A stretch of 32,595 bases of DNA from Candidatus Iainarchaeum sp. (lineage in GTDB: Archaea; Iainarchaeota; Iainarchaeia; Iainarchaeales; VGJJ01): contig JACQJG010000004.1 in assembly GCA_016198125.1 (NCBI GenBank), forward strand, positions 1 to 32,595, written 5' to 3'. The notes beneath the pieces are model-generated. The model did no database searches. It was not told the origin of the DNA and worked only from the letters and a program-made list of their open reading frames with translations. Position numbers and translations under genes: made by a program. Every line of letters begins with the position of its first letter. The stretch's first letter is position 1. Positions 1-6,772 of the stretch are shown piece after piece.

Positions 1-17
1 ATTCAAAGACACGCACA

Positions 18-25
18 TTTAAATA
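18..25 (+). promoter_or_regulatory. TATA box of the micro-gene at 120
   Basis: The octamer TTTAAATA matches the TATA element used throughout this window. A transcript starting about 25 nt downstream would begin near 45-50 and carry a leader of about 70 nt before the ATG at 120. Most other genes here have the ATG about 27 nt from the TATA box, so this leader is unusually long. Confidence 0.55.
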
Positions 26-104
26 GAAGCGTGTGTTTATGCCATGCATTTGACCATTTATGGTTGAAACAGATCCTAAATTGGTTTTTGAATGAAACTA
101 TGAA

Positions 105-110
105 AGGAGG
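105..110 (+). promoter_or_regulatory. Strong Shine-Dalgarno site before the 23-codon gene
   Basis: AGGAGG lies 9 nt before the ATG at 120. It is one of the best ribosome-binding sites in the window and decides the reading frame: it serves the short basic frame, not the longer overlapping frame that begins at 31. Confidence 0.6.
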
Positions 111-119
111 TTTGAAGAG

Positions 120-191
120 ATGGCTGCAAGGAAAAGAGCGCGCAAAAAGTCCTCCACTAGAAGCAGGAGCAGAACTCGAAGGCGCCGTTAA
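120..191 (+). CDS. 23-aa extremely basic micro-protein (protamine-like)
   Basis: The frame encodes 23 residues beginning MAARKRARKKSS and ending RTRRRR. Thirteen residues are Arg or Lys (10 Arg, 3 Lys), none is acidic, and the rest are Ala, Ser, Thr and Met. It has its own TATA box, a roughly 70-nt leader, a near-perfect Shine-Dalgarno site and a T-rich tract downstream, so the unit looks like a complete single-gene transcript. I do not recognise a named family. The composition resembles nucleic-acid-binding tails such as protamines or the C-terminal tails of some bacterial HU and H1-like proteins, which suggests DNA or RNA binding (inference). Peptides this short are easy to find by chance, so the regulatory context carries the call. 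Confidence 0.5.
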   Translation: MAARKRARKKSSTRSRSRTRRRR

Positions 192-225
192 CGCAGGCGC
201 ACAAGAGTGCTGGACCATTAGAACC

Positions 226-266
226 ATTTTTCATTTAACATTCTATTTCTTATTTTTTCTTCTTTA
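226..266 (+). terminator. T-rich archaeal-type terminator
   Basis: Several T runs, the longest at 246-256, follow the micro-gene on the plus strand. Oligo-T tracts without a hairpin are the usual archaeal intrinsic terminators. The tract reaches into the 3' end of the convergent gene that stops at 250. Confidence 0.45.
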
Positions 267-648
267 CACCCCTCTTTGAAAGGGTTTTAACAGGCTTAAA
301 CACGTTTTTGGCTGGTTTACTCTTTTGAATGAACGGGGGTTCTTTGGCATACCGGGTGTTACGTTCCCGGTGGTAGGGATTTGCCGCCAGATAGAGGGTT
401 ATGGCGAGAAGTACAACTGCCCCAAACCCGATGTAATTGTAGGGGGCTTGTATGATATTGGTTTGGGGGTCCAAATAAACAGCCACCCCGATTAACAGTA
501 GAAGGATAAGCACCCATTCAAATGCCACATAGGCAAGAATGCGCGGATCCGATCTGGTGGCATGCCATTTTCCTCTTGCAGCCGCCCAAATAATGCGTGG
601 AATTTCCTTATTTGCTTCTTTCCAGTTTTTTTCCATTAAATCCCTCAT
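250..648 (-). CDS. Two-TM membrane protein with Lys-rich tail, coupled to the lipoprotein gene
   Basis: A 132-aa protein of unknown family. It has a charged N-terminus (MRDLMEKNWKEANKE), two hydrophobic segments around residues 37-55 and 73-88, and a basic tail ending in KKKK. The start at 648 is preferred because its ATG overlaps the upstream lipoprotein's stop as ATGA, an arrangement typical of translational coupling. With a short linker between the two segments, a hairpin topology with cytoplasmic ends is likely (inference from positive charge at both ends). Coupling to a large secreted lipoprotein suggests the two act together at the cell surface, but no function can be named. Confidence 0.75.
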   Translation of the reverse strand: MRDLMEKNWKEANKEIPRIIWAAARGKWHATRSDPRILAYVAFEWVLILLLLIGVAVYLDPQTNIIQAPYNYIGFGAVVLLAITLYLAANPYHRERNTRYAKEPPFIQKSKPAKNVFKPVKTLSKRGVKKKK

Positions 649-2483
649 GCAGTGTTTTTGCAATTTGTTTCTATTTCCGAACTGTAAATGGAATTGCATG
701 CTTCCTCATCTTTGGCCTTGGTTGCATACACATATATGCACGTGTCATTGGCATAATGGGCTTTGTTTTGATCGGAAACTTTTTCCAGTGGGACTGAATC
801 GCACAATGAAACGTCCAGGGCATTTGCTGCAATCGTTCCAACGCACGTTCCAAGGCGTTCATCATCTACAATGTTAAAGCACACCCCAGAATCCTCTTTG
901 CTTATGGCCACTTCGGAATAACATTCGTCTTTCATGATGTACGTGGCCGGGGGTTTTATATTCGCGCACAGGGATGCGTCCTCAAGGGCGAGTGCGATGT
1001 TTTTATAGCACGAAAATTTTCCCAACCCTGAGATGAGCGGGCAAATGGAAGAATCTTTATTGGCCTCTGCAACCGTTGTATAACAGCCGTCTTTTAACTC
1101 CAGGGTTCCTGCAAGGCCGCAGTATTCTTTGTTCTTTACTGCTTTTCCGACTTCTGCATAGCATTCGTTTTTAATGGAAAGAATGGTGCATTTGGCGCAC
1201 AGGTCTCCCTGTCCTTTGTTCAATGCAAGCGTCTTGAAGCAATTGGATAACTGGTTTTCGTCCGATATGGCTTGGCATGCACTTTCAGACAATTCTGCTT
1301 TTGGTATGAGCGCTTGCCAGCACGTTATTTTTTCAACAGGGGAAAGAATTTTTGCACAGGGGGCAATGGAAGGGATGGCTTGCGCCACGGCATAGTAGCA
1401 CACGTCCTTTTGGAATACCCCGCTGACTTGACTGGATATGAGTGCGCACAGGGAGGCATTCTTTGAGGCAAGCGCGACGCTTTGAATGCACGCTTCTTTG
1501 TTTGCAGTTGAAAGGCCCAAGCATGCGTCCACGTTTGCAGTTTTTGCCGAGACCGTCTGGAGGCAGGATTCCTGCAGGTTTTGGTCTTGAACGAGATTGC
1601 ACGTTTCAATATTGGAAGTGGCAATCCCCACTGCGTTGAAGCAACCGTCCGATTTTGTTTTTGAAACAATACTCTTGCACACGTTTGCATCGTTGTTTGC
1701 AATTGCCAAGTCGTAATAACATTTATTTTTCGCGGTCGTGTCCCCTAATTCTGAACAGCTTGTGGGAAGGGTGGTTGGCTGGCTGGCTTCATTACATACA
1801 TCTTGCAGGTTTTGGTCGGTGACTTTAATACATATCTGGGGGTTTTTGAGCAGGACTGCCACCTCCTTGTAGCACTTGTCTTTAACGCTCAACGTTGGAA
1901 TGAGTGCACAGGGCTCTTCTTTTTTGCTTGTGGTTGCAACCTGGAACATGCAATCGGATTGAAGGGATTCTGTTGAAAGGCTTGAGCAAAACGCCGGATT
2001 GGCTGCGCTTTTGGCCACTTGAAGGACGCATGCTGGTTTTTCAGTTTCTGAAATGATTTGGGTACATGCCGCGGGGTTTTGGGAGAGGATGGCCACTGCT
2101 TTAAGGCAGGCATCTTTGGAAGCTTCAAGGGAAATGAGCCCGCATTCTTCTGCACTCAAATTGGCTTTGGCCACGCTGAGAACGCATCCATCCCTGGGGG
2201 CTTGTTCGGAGATAAGATTGCATACTTGCGCGAGTTTTTTTTGCACGGCATAGCCTGCATAGCACGTATCCATGTCTTTGGAATTAAGGTTGTTTTTGCA
2301 CAGTTCCGGATTGGATGTTGAAATGGCTTGGTCCTTCCAGCACGCGGCCTGCTCAGCAGGGCTTGCAACCTGCGAACAGTCTTGAACTTTTACTTGTTCA
2401 ACGGGCTGTTCAAAAATGTCCAGGCATCCGGAAAGAAATACGATTCCTGCCAGGAGGAGGTAGGATGCATGCGTGCCATTCAT
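645..2483 (-). CDS. Lipoprotein with about 22 cysteine-paired repeats of 26 residues
   Basis: The 612-aa protein starts MNGTHASYLLL and has a signal peptide ending in the lipobox LSGC, so it is probably a lipid-anchored surface protein. After a short linker, almost the whole chain is a tandem repeat: Cys, 11-13 residues, Cys, 12-13 residues, with about 22 units and about 45 cysteines. Typical units read C-x-x-I...KD-x-CY-x-x-VA...D-x-x-x-C. The regular spacing suggests an alpha-helical solenoid with a disulfide in each unit (inference). The ATG at 2483 is chosen over an upstream TTG because a TATA box lies 27 nt before it, fitting a leaderless mRNA. The downstream two-TM gene overlaps its stop. 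I do not recognise a named family. The repeats have diverged at DNA level, so they are not recent duplications. Confidence 0.85.
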   Translation of the reverse strand: MNGTHASYLLLAGIVFLSGCLDIFEQPVEQVKVQDCSQVASPAEQAACWKDQAISTSNPELCKNNLNSKDMDTCYAGYAVQKKLAQVCNLISEQAPRDGCVLSVAKANLSAEECGLISLEASKDACLKAVAILSQNPAACTQIISETEKPACVLQVAKSAANPAFCSSLSTESLQSDCMFQVATTSKKEEPCALIPTLSVKDKCYKEVAVLLKNPQICIKVTDQNLQDVCNEASQPTTLPTSCSELGDTTAKNKCYYDLAIANNDANVCKSIVSKTKSDGCFNAVGIATSNIETCNLVQDQNLQESCLQTVSAKTANVDACLGLSTANKEACIQSVALASKNASLCALISSQVSGVFQKDVCYYAVAQAIPSIAPCAKILSPVEKITCWQALIPKAELSESACQAISDENQLSNCFKTLALNKGQGDLCAKCTILSIKNECYAEVGKAVKNKEYCGLAGTLELKDGCYTTVAEANKDSSICPLISGLGKFSCYKNIALALEDASLCANIKPPATYIMKDECYSEVAISKEDSGVCFNIVDDERLGTCVGTIAANALDVSLCDSVPLEKVSDQNKAHYANDTCIYVYATKAKDEEACNSIYSSEIETNCKNTA

Positions 2484-2506
2484 GTACCCGTACAACGGCT
2501 TTCCGG

Positions 2507-2514
2507 TTTAAATA
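2507..2514 (-). promoter_or_regulatory. TATA box of the cysteine-repeat lipoprotein
   Basis: On the minus strand this reads TATTTAAA, centred about 27 nt before the ATG at 2483. That predicts transcription starting at or within a base or two of the start codon. Confidence 0.65.
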
Positions 2515-2536
2515 CATTGGAGTTCCAGTCCCCTCT

Positions 2537-2594
2537 TTCCCTCATTAGCTCCTATTTCCCTCATTAGCTCCTATTTCCCTCATTAGTCTTCTAT
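2537..2594 (-). repeat. Three tandem copies of a 19-bp repeat at the end of a regulator gene
   Basis: Two exact copies and a third degenerate copy of a 19-bp unit lie end to end. Read on the minus strand each full unit is TAATGAGGGAAATAGGAGC, containing a stop/start overlap (TAATGA) and a Shine-Dalgarno-like AGGAG. The first TAA of the series is the stop codon of the winged-helix gene at 2583-3038. Replication slippage is the simplest origin. Confidence 0.8.
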
Positions 2595-3038
2595 CTCCAT
2601 TCCAAAGCGTTTGTCGATTTCGCGCGCGGTTTGTTCCATTCTGTCAAAAACGCGTTGGACTTCTTCTTCCACTTCCCGAAGGGTGCGCACCATGCTTTTG
2701 CTTCTGGCAAAGTAGGCCCGGCCCTGCTTTATTACAAGGCCCGCCTGAAGGAGGTTGTTCAAATGGTTGATTACCGAGCCGCGGGACATTTTCACCTGAT
2801 GGGCGAGTTGGCTGGAAGTGATTCCAGTCCCCTTTTCAGTTGCAAGCACGATTTCCTTAAACACTCCTGCCGCGGTCTTGTCTTTGTCAATGGGTTCAAA
2901 AAACCCTAAAGACTCGCAAATCCAGTTAAGCTCTTTTTGAAGGTCTTTATCAAAGGGCTTTTCGACCCTGCGCACCACGATCTGGAACTGGAACCTGCGC
3001 AGGGAAGGCATTGTGCGTTCAACTGGAGCGCGGGGCAT
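2583..3038 (-). CDS. Winged-helix transcriptional regulator divergent from grpE
   Basis: A 151-aa protein. A helix-turn-helix/winged-helix region at about residues 73-113 (ITSSQLAHQVKMSRGSVINH, then a wing ending in GRAYFARS) is followed by a charged, probably coiled-coil C-terminal helix that could mediate dimerisation. The N-terminal 65 residues have no motif I recognise. The ATG at 3038 is chosen because the shared TATA-like element at 3064-3071 lies about 29 nt upstream; an in-frame TTG at 3059 and an ATG at 3011 are alternatives. It is transcribed away from grpE, so control of the chaperone genes is a reasonable inference, analogous in idea to the archaeal heat-shock repressor Phr, though not recognisably the same protein. 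Confidence 0.8.
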   Translation of the reverse strand: MPRAPVERTMPSLRRFQFQIVVRRVEKPFDKDLQKELNWICESLGFFEPIDKDKTAAGVFKEIVLATEKGTGITSSQLAHQVKMSRGSVINHLNNLLQAGLVIKQGRAYFARSKSMVRTLREVEEEVQRVFDRMEQTAREIDKRFGMEIED

Positions 3039-3063
3039 ATACACGATTTGGGGGGCCAAAAGG

Positions 3064-3071
3064 AATAAAAA
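3064..3071. promoter_or_regulatory. Shared TATA-like element between the regulator and grpE
   Basis: AATAAAAA (TTTTTATT on the minus strand) is centred about 29 nt from the grpE ATG at 3096 and about 29 nt from the regulator ATG at 3038. One element could therefore serve both divergent genes as leaderless transcripts. A small inverted repeat, CTTT-N4-AAAG, at 3074-3085 lies beside it and could be an operator. Confidence 0.4.
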
Positions 3072-3095
3072 CCCTTTGATTAAAGAATGCTTTAA

Positions 3096-3692
3096 ATGAT
3101 TAAGAAATTTGAACAGGTTGGGGGGGTGAAAACCCCTTCAAAACCAGGGTCCCAGGAACCCCAAAAAGACATGGGAAGCGTTCAACGCCAGCTGGAGGAA
3201 TTGCGCAACAAGCTGGCGGCGCAGGAAACAAAGACCCAAGAATACGTTGAAACGCTTCAGCGCCTTCAAGCCGAATTTGAGAACGCGCAAAAGCGCATGG
3301 AAAAGGAAAAAGGAGAGCTGAAACAATTCGCGGTTGGAGAACTCATGAAAGAACTGCTTGCATTTGCGGACGCATTGGAAGACGCCTTAAAACACGCTTC
3401 AACCCCTGACCAGAAAGGGTTGAAGGCATTGCATGCCCAGTTCATGCACGTACTCCAGCACAATGGCATTCAACCCCTGCAAACCATTGGAAAAGCATTT
3501 AATCCGGAAGTGCACGAGTGCATGCTTAAAGGGGAAGACGCTTCCAAAGACGATGGGATTGTAGTAGAGGAATTTCAAAAAGGATATTTATTTCATGGGC
3601 GCGTACTGCGCCCCGCAAAAGTCAAAGTGAATGTTCACAAACAACAGGAACAATCAAGGGAAACACAATCACAAGAGGTCCGGCATGACTGA
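3096..3692 (+). CDS. grpE: GrpE nucleotide exchange factor
   Basis: The 198-aa protein has the GrpE layout: a disordered N-terminus, a long coiled-coil helix at about residues 27-80 (QRQLEELRNKLAAQETKTQEY onwards), then the compact beta domain with the family signature around FNPEVHECM and the C-terminal strand region containing GYLFHGRVLRPAKVKVN. GrpE releases ADP from DnaK to restart the chaperone cycle in the cytoplasm. It is first in a plus-strand cluster: grpE, a 53-aa gene overlapping its stop by 8 nt, an inserted homing endonuclease, dnaK and dnaJ. Archaeal Hsp70 systems were acquired from bacteria, and not all archaea have them. Confidence 0.96.
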   Translation: MIKKFEQVGGVKTPSKPGSQEPQKDMGSVQRQLEELRNKLAAQETKTQEYVETLQRLQAEFENAQKRMEKEKGELKQFAVGELMKELLAFADALEDALKHASTPDQKGLKALHAQFMHVLQHNGIQPLQTIGKAFNPEVHECMLKGEDASKDDGIVVEEFQKGYLFHGRVLRPAKVKVNVHKQQEQSRETQSQEVRHD

Positions 3693-3846
3693 AGAAATGC
3701 AGGAAGAGGCAGTGGAAGAAATGCAAGGAGCAGAACAGGGAATTAATCCCGAAATACTTAAACGCATGAACGTAAACGGCCGTGCCGTGCGTGTTCCGGT
3801 GAGCACGCTTGTACGGCGCATGGACGTTTACTGGGTTGCATCATGA
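3685..3846 (+). CDS. Small acidic/basic protein between grpE and dnaK
   Basis: A 53-aa frame whose ATG overlaps the end of grpE by 8 nt and whose stop forms ATGA with a following start at 3843. Overlaps on both sides are typical of genuine coupled genes. The first 18 residues are very acidic (MTEEMQEEAVEEMQGAEQ); the remainder is basic and contains NPEILKRMNVNGRAVRVPVS. There is no membrane segment and no cysteine. I do not recognise the family. It may be a small partner of the chaperone system, but nothing in the sequence shows this. Confidence 0.6.
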   Translation: MTEEMQEEAVEEMQGAEQGINPEILKRMNVNGRAVRVPVSTLVRRMDVYWVAS

Positions 3847-3872
3847 GTAAAGACACGGGTGAAAACACATGA
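3843..3872 (+). pseudogene. Nine-codon ATGA-coupled remnant, possibly the ancestral dnaK start
   Basis: An ATG overlapping the stop of the 53-aa gene (ATGA at 3843-3846) opens a frame of only nine codons, MSKDTGENT, before a TGA. The coupled start is well placed for a downstream gene, yet the frame dies where the homing endonuclease region begins. Joining this segment to the codons at 4860 would give MSKDTGENTMGKILG, a plausible DnaK N-terminus. I infer that the endonuclease insertion cut the original dnaK 5' end. Confidence 0.3.
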
Positions 3873-3927
3873 CAAACTTGGCTTGTTATTTTGGAAACAG
3901 TTCAACGGAAACGGGGTCTCCAAAGGA

Positions 3928-3936
3928 TTTAATATA
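3928..3936 (+). promoter_or_regulatory. TATA box of the homing endonuclease gene
   Basis: TTTAATATA centred at 3932 lies 24 nt before the ATG at 3956, so the endonuclease has its own promoter and probably a leaderless transcript inside the chaperone cluster. Confidence 0.55.
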
Positions 3937-3955
3937 CCTAAAAGAGAATACTCTT

Positions 3956-4867
3956 ATGGACACGGCCCTATTAAACCAGATAAAGGAAATACGAAAAAAA
4001 GGGGATTTTCACACCATCCGGAAAAAGATTGGGGATGAGAATCTTAGGGGGTTTATTTGTGACTTGTATCCAGCTCATACAATAACTGAACTTAAAAAAA
4101 TACTTGAAGTGCCGGACTCAACCCTTGGGTACTGGTTCAAACACCTCAACATTCCGCCTATTCGTCATCATGCTTCAATCGTTTCATTGCCTGCAAGCTT
4201 TACCGCACAAGCAGCAATAAGCAATGGGAAAATAGCGACCATTTATTCTGCCACAGAAATTACTCCTGAATTGGCATATTTGATTGGATTTGCCCTTGGC
4301 GATGAAAGTGTACAGAAATACATGGTAGAAGTATTCAACCAAGACAGAAAACTACGTGAACACCTACACCCAATATTAAAGAAGTACGGCACCGTAACGG
4401 AAGATGAAAGGGAAAACGGGCTGTGGCGGCTAAGATTATCAAGTGTAAAAATAGCGAATCTAATAAAGACTGGAAAAAAAATCCGAGAAGATACAATTGA
4501 CTACATACTAAGTAACGATGACCTTGCACGGCAATTCATAGCGGCTTTTTGGGATGCAGAAGGAACCGCGAGAAGGCAAGATAAGAACTACCATCTTTAT
4601 TTGTACAATACTAACGAAGCACTATTGGAAAGAATTGGGGCTTTTTTAGCAAGCAAGGGAATAAAGTTTTCAAAGTACAGCCGATTTGATAAGGGGCGTG
4701 TTTGTTTTTTCAATGGGCATGAGATAAGAACAACTAAGCCGTTGTACAGGTTAAGTATTCCTAAAGAAAGCCGACATACGTGGGTGAGTGAGATTGGCAT
4801 TTATTTGAAGCATTCAAAAAAGAAGGCAACTGTTGAAGAGATTGAGGAGGGCGATTTAGATGGGTAA
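3956..4867 (+). CDS. Free-standing LAGLIDADG homing endonuclease inserted upstream of dnaK
   Basis: A 303-aa protein with an N-terminal helix-turn-helix region at about residues 42-65 ([19 protein letters not shown]) and two LAGLIDADG motifs, [13 protein letters not shown] at about 106-118 and [15 protein letters not shown] at about 190-204. Both keep an acidic residue at the catalytic position (D in LGDES, D in WDAEGT), so the enzyme may be active. Such proteins cut one DNA site and copy their own gene into it by repair. The start at 3956 fits the TATA box; an in-frame ATG at 3869 is less likely. Base use is visibly more AT-rich than grpE or dnaK, as expected for a transferred element. Its last 8 nt overlap dnaK, and its terminal Glu-Glu-Gly codons form dnaK's ribosome-binding site. 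It is not an intein: no splicing blocks flank it. Confidence 0.88.
   Translation: MDTALLNQIKEIRKKGDFHTIRKKIGDENLRGFICDLYPAHTITELKKILEVPDSTLGYWFKHLNIPPIRHHASIVSLPASFTAQAAISNGKIATIYSATEITPELAYLIGFALGDESVQKYMVEVFNQDRKLREHLHPILKKYGTVTEDERENGLWRLRLSSVKIANLIKTGKKIREDTIDYILSNDDLARQFIAAFWDAEGTARRQDKNYHLYLYNTNEALLERIGAFLASKGIKFSKYSRFDKGRVCFFNGHEIRTTKPLYRLSIPKESRHTWVSEIGIYLKHSKKKATVEEIEEGDLDG
4844..4850 (+). promoter_or_regulatory. dnaK ribosome-binding site formed by the end of the endonuclease gene
   Basis: GAGGAGG lies 9 nt before the dnaK ATG at 4860. It lies within the last codons of the upstream endonuclease frame, so translation of the two genes is physically linked. Confidence 0.6.
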
Positions 4868-6716
4868 GATTCTAGGATGCGACTTGGGGACTTCAAACAG
4901 CGCGGCTGCAATTTTGGAAGGAGGAAAACCAAAAATAATCCCCAGTGCGGAAGGGGTAACTTTGTACGGCAAGGCCTTTCCATCCGTGGTCGCATTCACG
5001 AAGGACGGGCAGGTGCTCGTGGGAGAGCCTGCCAAGCGCCAGGCAGTAAGCAATCCAAGCGGGACCATTACAGCAGCCAAGCGTAAAATGGGCACGAGGC
5101 ACACGTATGAGGTATTTGGCAAAACATACACGCCCCAGCAAATTTCAGCTTTCATTTTGCAGAAAATAAAAAAAGATGCTGAAAGCTTTTTGGGGGACAA
5201 AGTGGAAAAGGCGGTTATTACAGTTCCAGCGTACTTTGATGATGACCAGCGCCAGGCCACCAAAGATGCCGGAAAGATTGCCGGTCTTGAAGTCATCCGC
5301 ATCATTAACGAACCCACGGCTGCAAGCATGGCATACGGGTTGGATAAAACCACAAAAGACCAGCGCATCCTTGTATTCGATTTAGGCGGTGGAACACTGG
5401 ATGTAACCCTCATGGAGTTTGGCGGGGGAGTGTTTGAAGTGAAATCCACTTCAGGCGACACCCAGTTGGGCGGAACAGATATGGACGCCTTGATAGTAAC
5501 CCATATTGTGGACGAATTCAAGAAGCTTGAAGGAGTGGATTTGCGCAAGGACCCTGTGGCCATGCAGCGCGTGCGCGAAGCCGCTGAACGGGCAAAAATA
5601 GAATTGTCCACGGTTCTTGAAACAGACATTAACCTGCCTTACATCACTGCAGATTCCAATGGCCCCAAACACCTGACCCTGAAATTGAACCGGGCCAAAC
5701 TTGAGGAACTGATTGAACCTCTTATAAAGCGGTGTGAGAAGCCCGTAAACCAGGCCCTTGCAGACGCTAAAATGACCCCTGCAGACATTGGCAAGGTCAT
5801 CATGGTTGGAGGCCCCACGCGCATGCCTGTTGTGCAGCGCTTTGTGGAAAAAATTGTGGGCACCAAAGTTGAACATGGAGTAGACCCCATGGAGTGCGTG
5901 GCCATGGGAGCAGCCATTCAAGCGGGAGTGTTGGCGGGAGAAGTGAAAGACATTTTGCTGTTGGACGTTACCCCACTTAGTTTGGGCATTGAAACGCTTG
6001 GAGGCGTTGACACTAAACTCATTGAACGCAACACCACCATTCCAACCCGAAAGAGCCAGGTATTCAGCACAGCCTCGGACAGCCAACCGGCAGTGGATAT
6101 TCACGTATTGCAAGGCGAGCGCCCCCTGGCAAAAGACAACAAGAGCATTGGACGTTTCAGTCTTGTGGGAATTCCCCCTGCTCCGCGCGGAATACCGCAA
6201 ATCGAGGTTGCGTTTGACATTGATGCCAATGGAATCCTTCACGTGGGAGCAAAGGACTTGGGAACCGGAAAAGAACAGCGCATTGCCATTACTGCAAGTC
6301 AAAAGCTTTCCGAAGAAGAAGTCAAACGCATGCAGGAAGAAGCCCAGCGCTTTGCCGAAGAAGACAAGCGCCGCAAGGAAGACATTGAAACGCTCAACGA
6401 AGCAGATTCAGTGATATATTCAACAGAGAAAATGTTGAAAGAATTAGAAGGAAAAATAGACCCTTCGCGTGCCCAGGAAATCCTGGACAACGTTGGAAGA
6501 GTAAAAGAACTTCTCAAAGCCGAACCCAAAGACGCAGCCAAAATCCGCACTGCCTTGGACGCGCTTAATAAAACCGTGCAAGCGGCTTCCACTGAATTGT
6601 ATTCCAAAACTTCCAAGAACGCCCAAAACCAGGAAACTGGCGGGGCCCATGCCATGCATGAAAAAAACACGGATGATGCGGTGGACGCTGATTACAAGAT
6701 GAAAGACGAAAAATGA
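4860..6716 (+). CDS. dnaK: DnaK (Hsp70) chaperone
   Basis: The 618-aa protein is a full-length Hsp70. The actin-like ATPase domain has the phosphate-1 motif DLGTSNSA at residues 8-15, phosphate-2 DLGGGTLD at about 174, and the adenosine motif VGGPTRMP at about 316. A linker, [16 protein letters not shown], leads into the substrate-binding beta domain, followed by the helical lid and the usual acidic C-terminal end [14 protein letters not shown]. It binds exposed hydrophobic segments of unfolded proteins under control of DnaJ and GrpE, both encoded here. The start at 4860 is supported by a Shine-Dalgarno site 9 nt upstream, but that site belongs to an inserted endonuclease gene, so the original start may have differed. 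Confidence 0.97.
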   Translation: MGKILGCDLGTSNSAAAILEGGKPKIIPSAEGVTLYGKAFPSVVAFTKDGQVLVGEPAKRQAVSNPSGTITAAKRKMGTRHTYEVFGKTYTPQQISAFILQKIKKDAESFLGDKVEKAVITVPAYFDDDQRQATKDAGKIAGLEVIRIINEPTAASMAYGLDKTTKDQRILVFDLGGGTLDVTLMEFGGGVFEVKSTSGDTQLGGTDMDALIVTHIVDEFKKLEGVDLRKDPVAMQRVREAAERAKIELSTVLETDINLPYITADSNGPKHLTLKLNRAKLEELIEPLIKRCEKPVNQALADAKMTPADIGKVIMVGGPTRMPVVQRFVEKIVGTKVEHGVDPMECVAMGAAIQAGVLAGEVKDILLLDVTPLSLGIETLGGVDTKLIERNTTIPTRKSQVFSTASDSQPAVDIHVLQGERPLAKDNKSIGRFSLVGIPPAPRGIPQIEVAFDIDANGILHVGAKDLGTGKEQRIAITASQKLSEEEVKRMQEEAQRFAEEDKRRKEDIETLNEADSVIYSTEKMLKELEGKIDPSRAQEILDNVGRVKELLKAEPKDAAKIRTALDALNKTVQAASTELYSKTSKNAQNQETGGAHAMHEKNTDDAVDADYKMKDEK

Positions 6717-6739
6717 TTGTGCATTAAAAAAACGTGCAC

Positions 6740-6746
6740 TTTTTAA
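6740..6746 (+). promoter_or_regulatory. TATA-like element of dnaJ
   Basis: TTTTTAA is centred 30 nt before the dnaJ ATG at 6773, in the 56-nt gap after dnaK. A short inverted repeat, GTGCA-N11-TGCAC, at 6719-6739 precedes it. It indicates that dnaJ can be transcribed separately from dnaK. Confidence 0.4.
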
Positions 6747-6772
6747 CGTGTGCCCTTTGAAGGTATCTTGGA

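Noticed and set aside
31-279. An 82-codon plus-strand frame covering the micro-gene
   Set aside because: Composition is not protein-like over its length, and the Shine-Dalgarno at 105-110 is spaced for the ATG at 120 in another frame.
2537-2594. Tandem repeat considered as a CRISPR fragment
   Set aside because: The units abut without spacers and are only 19 bp; no cas genes nearby.
3956-4867. The endonuclease considered as an intein or intron-encoded insert
   Set aside because: No splicing blocks, no host frame continuing on both sides, and it has its own TATA box and start; best read as a free-standing gene.
4856-5629. A 257-codon antisense frame across dnaK
   Set aside because: Its sequence mirrors conserved Hsp70 codons; no promoter or family signature.
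5451-6302. A 283-codon antisense frame across dnaK
   Set aside because: Shadow of the conserved gene on the other strand, with low-complexity composition.
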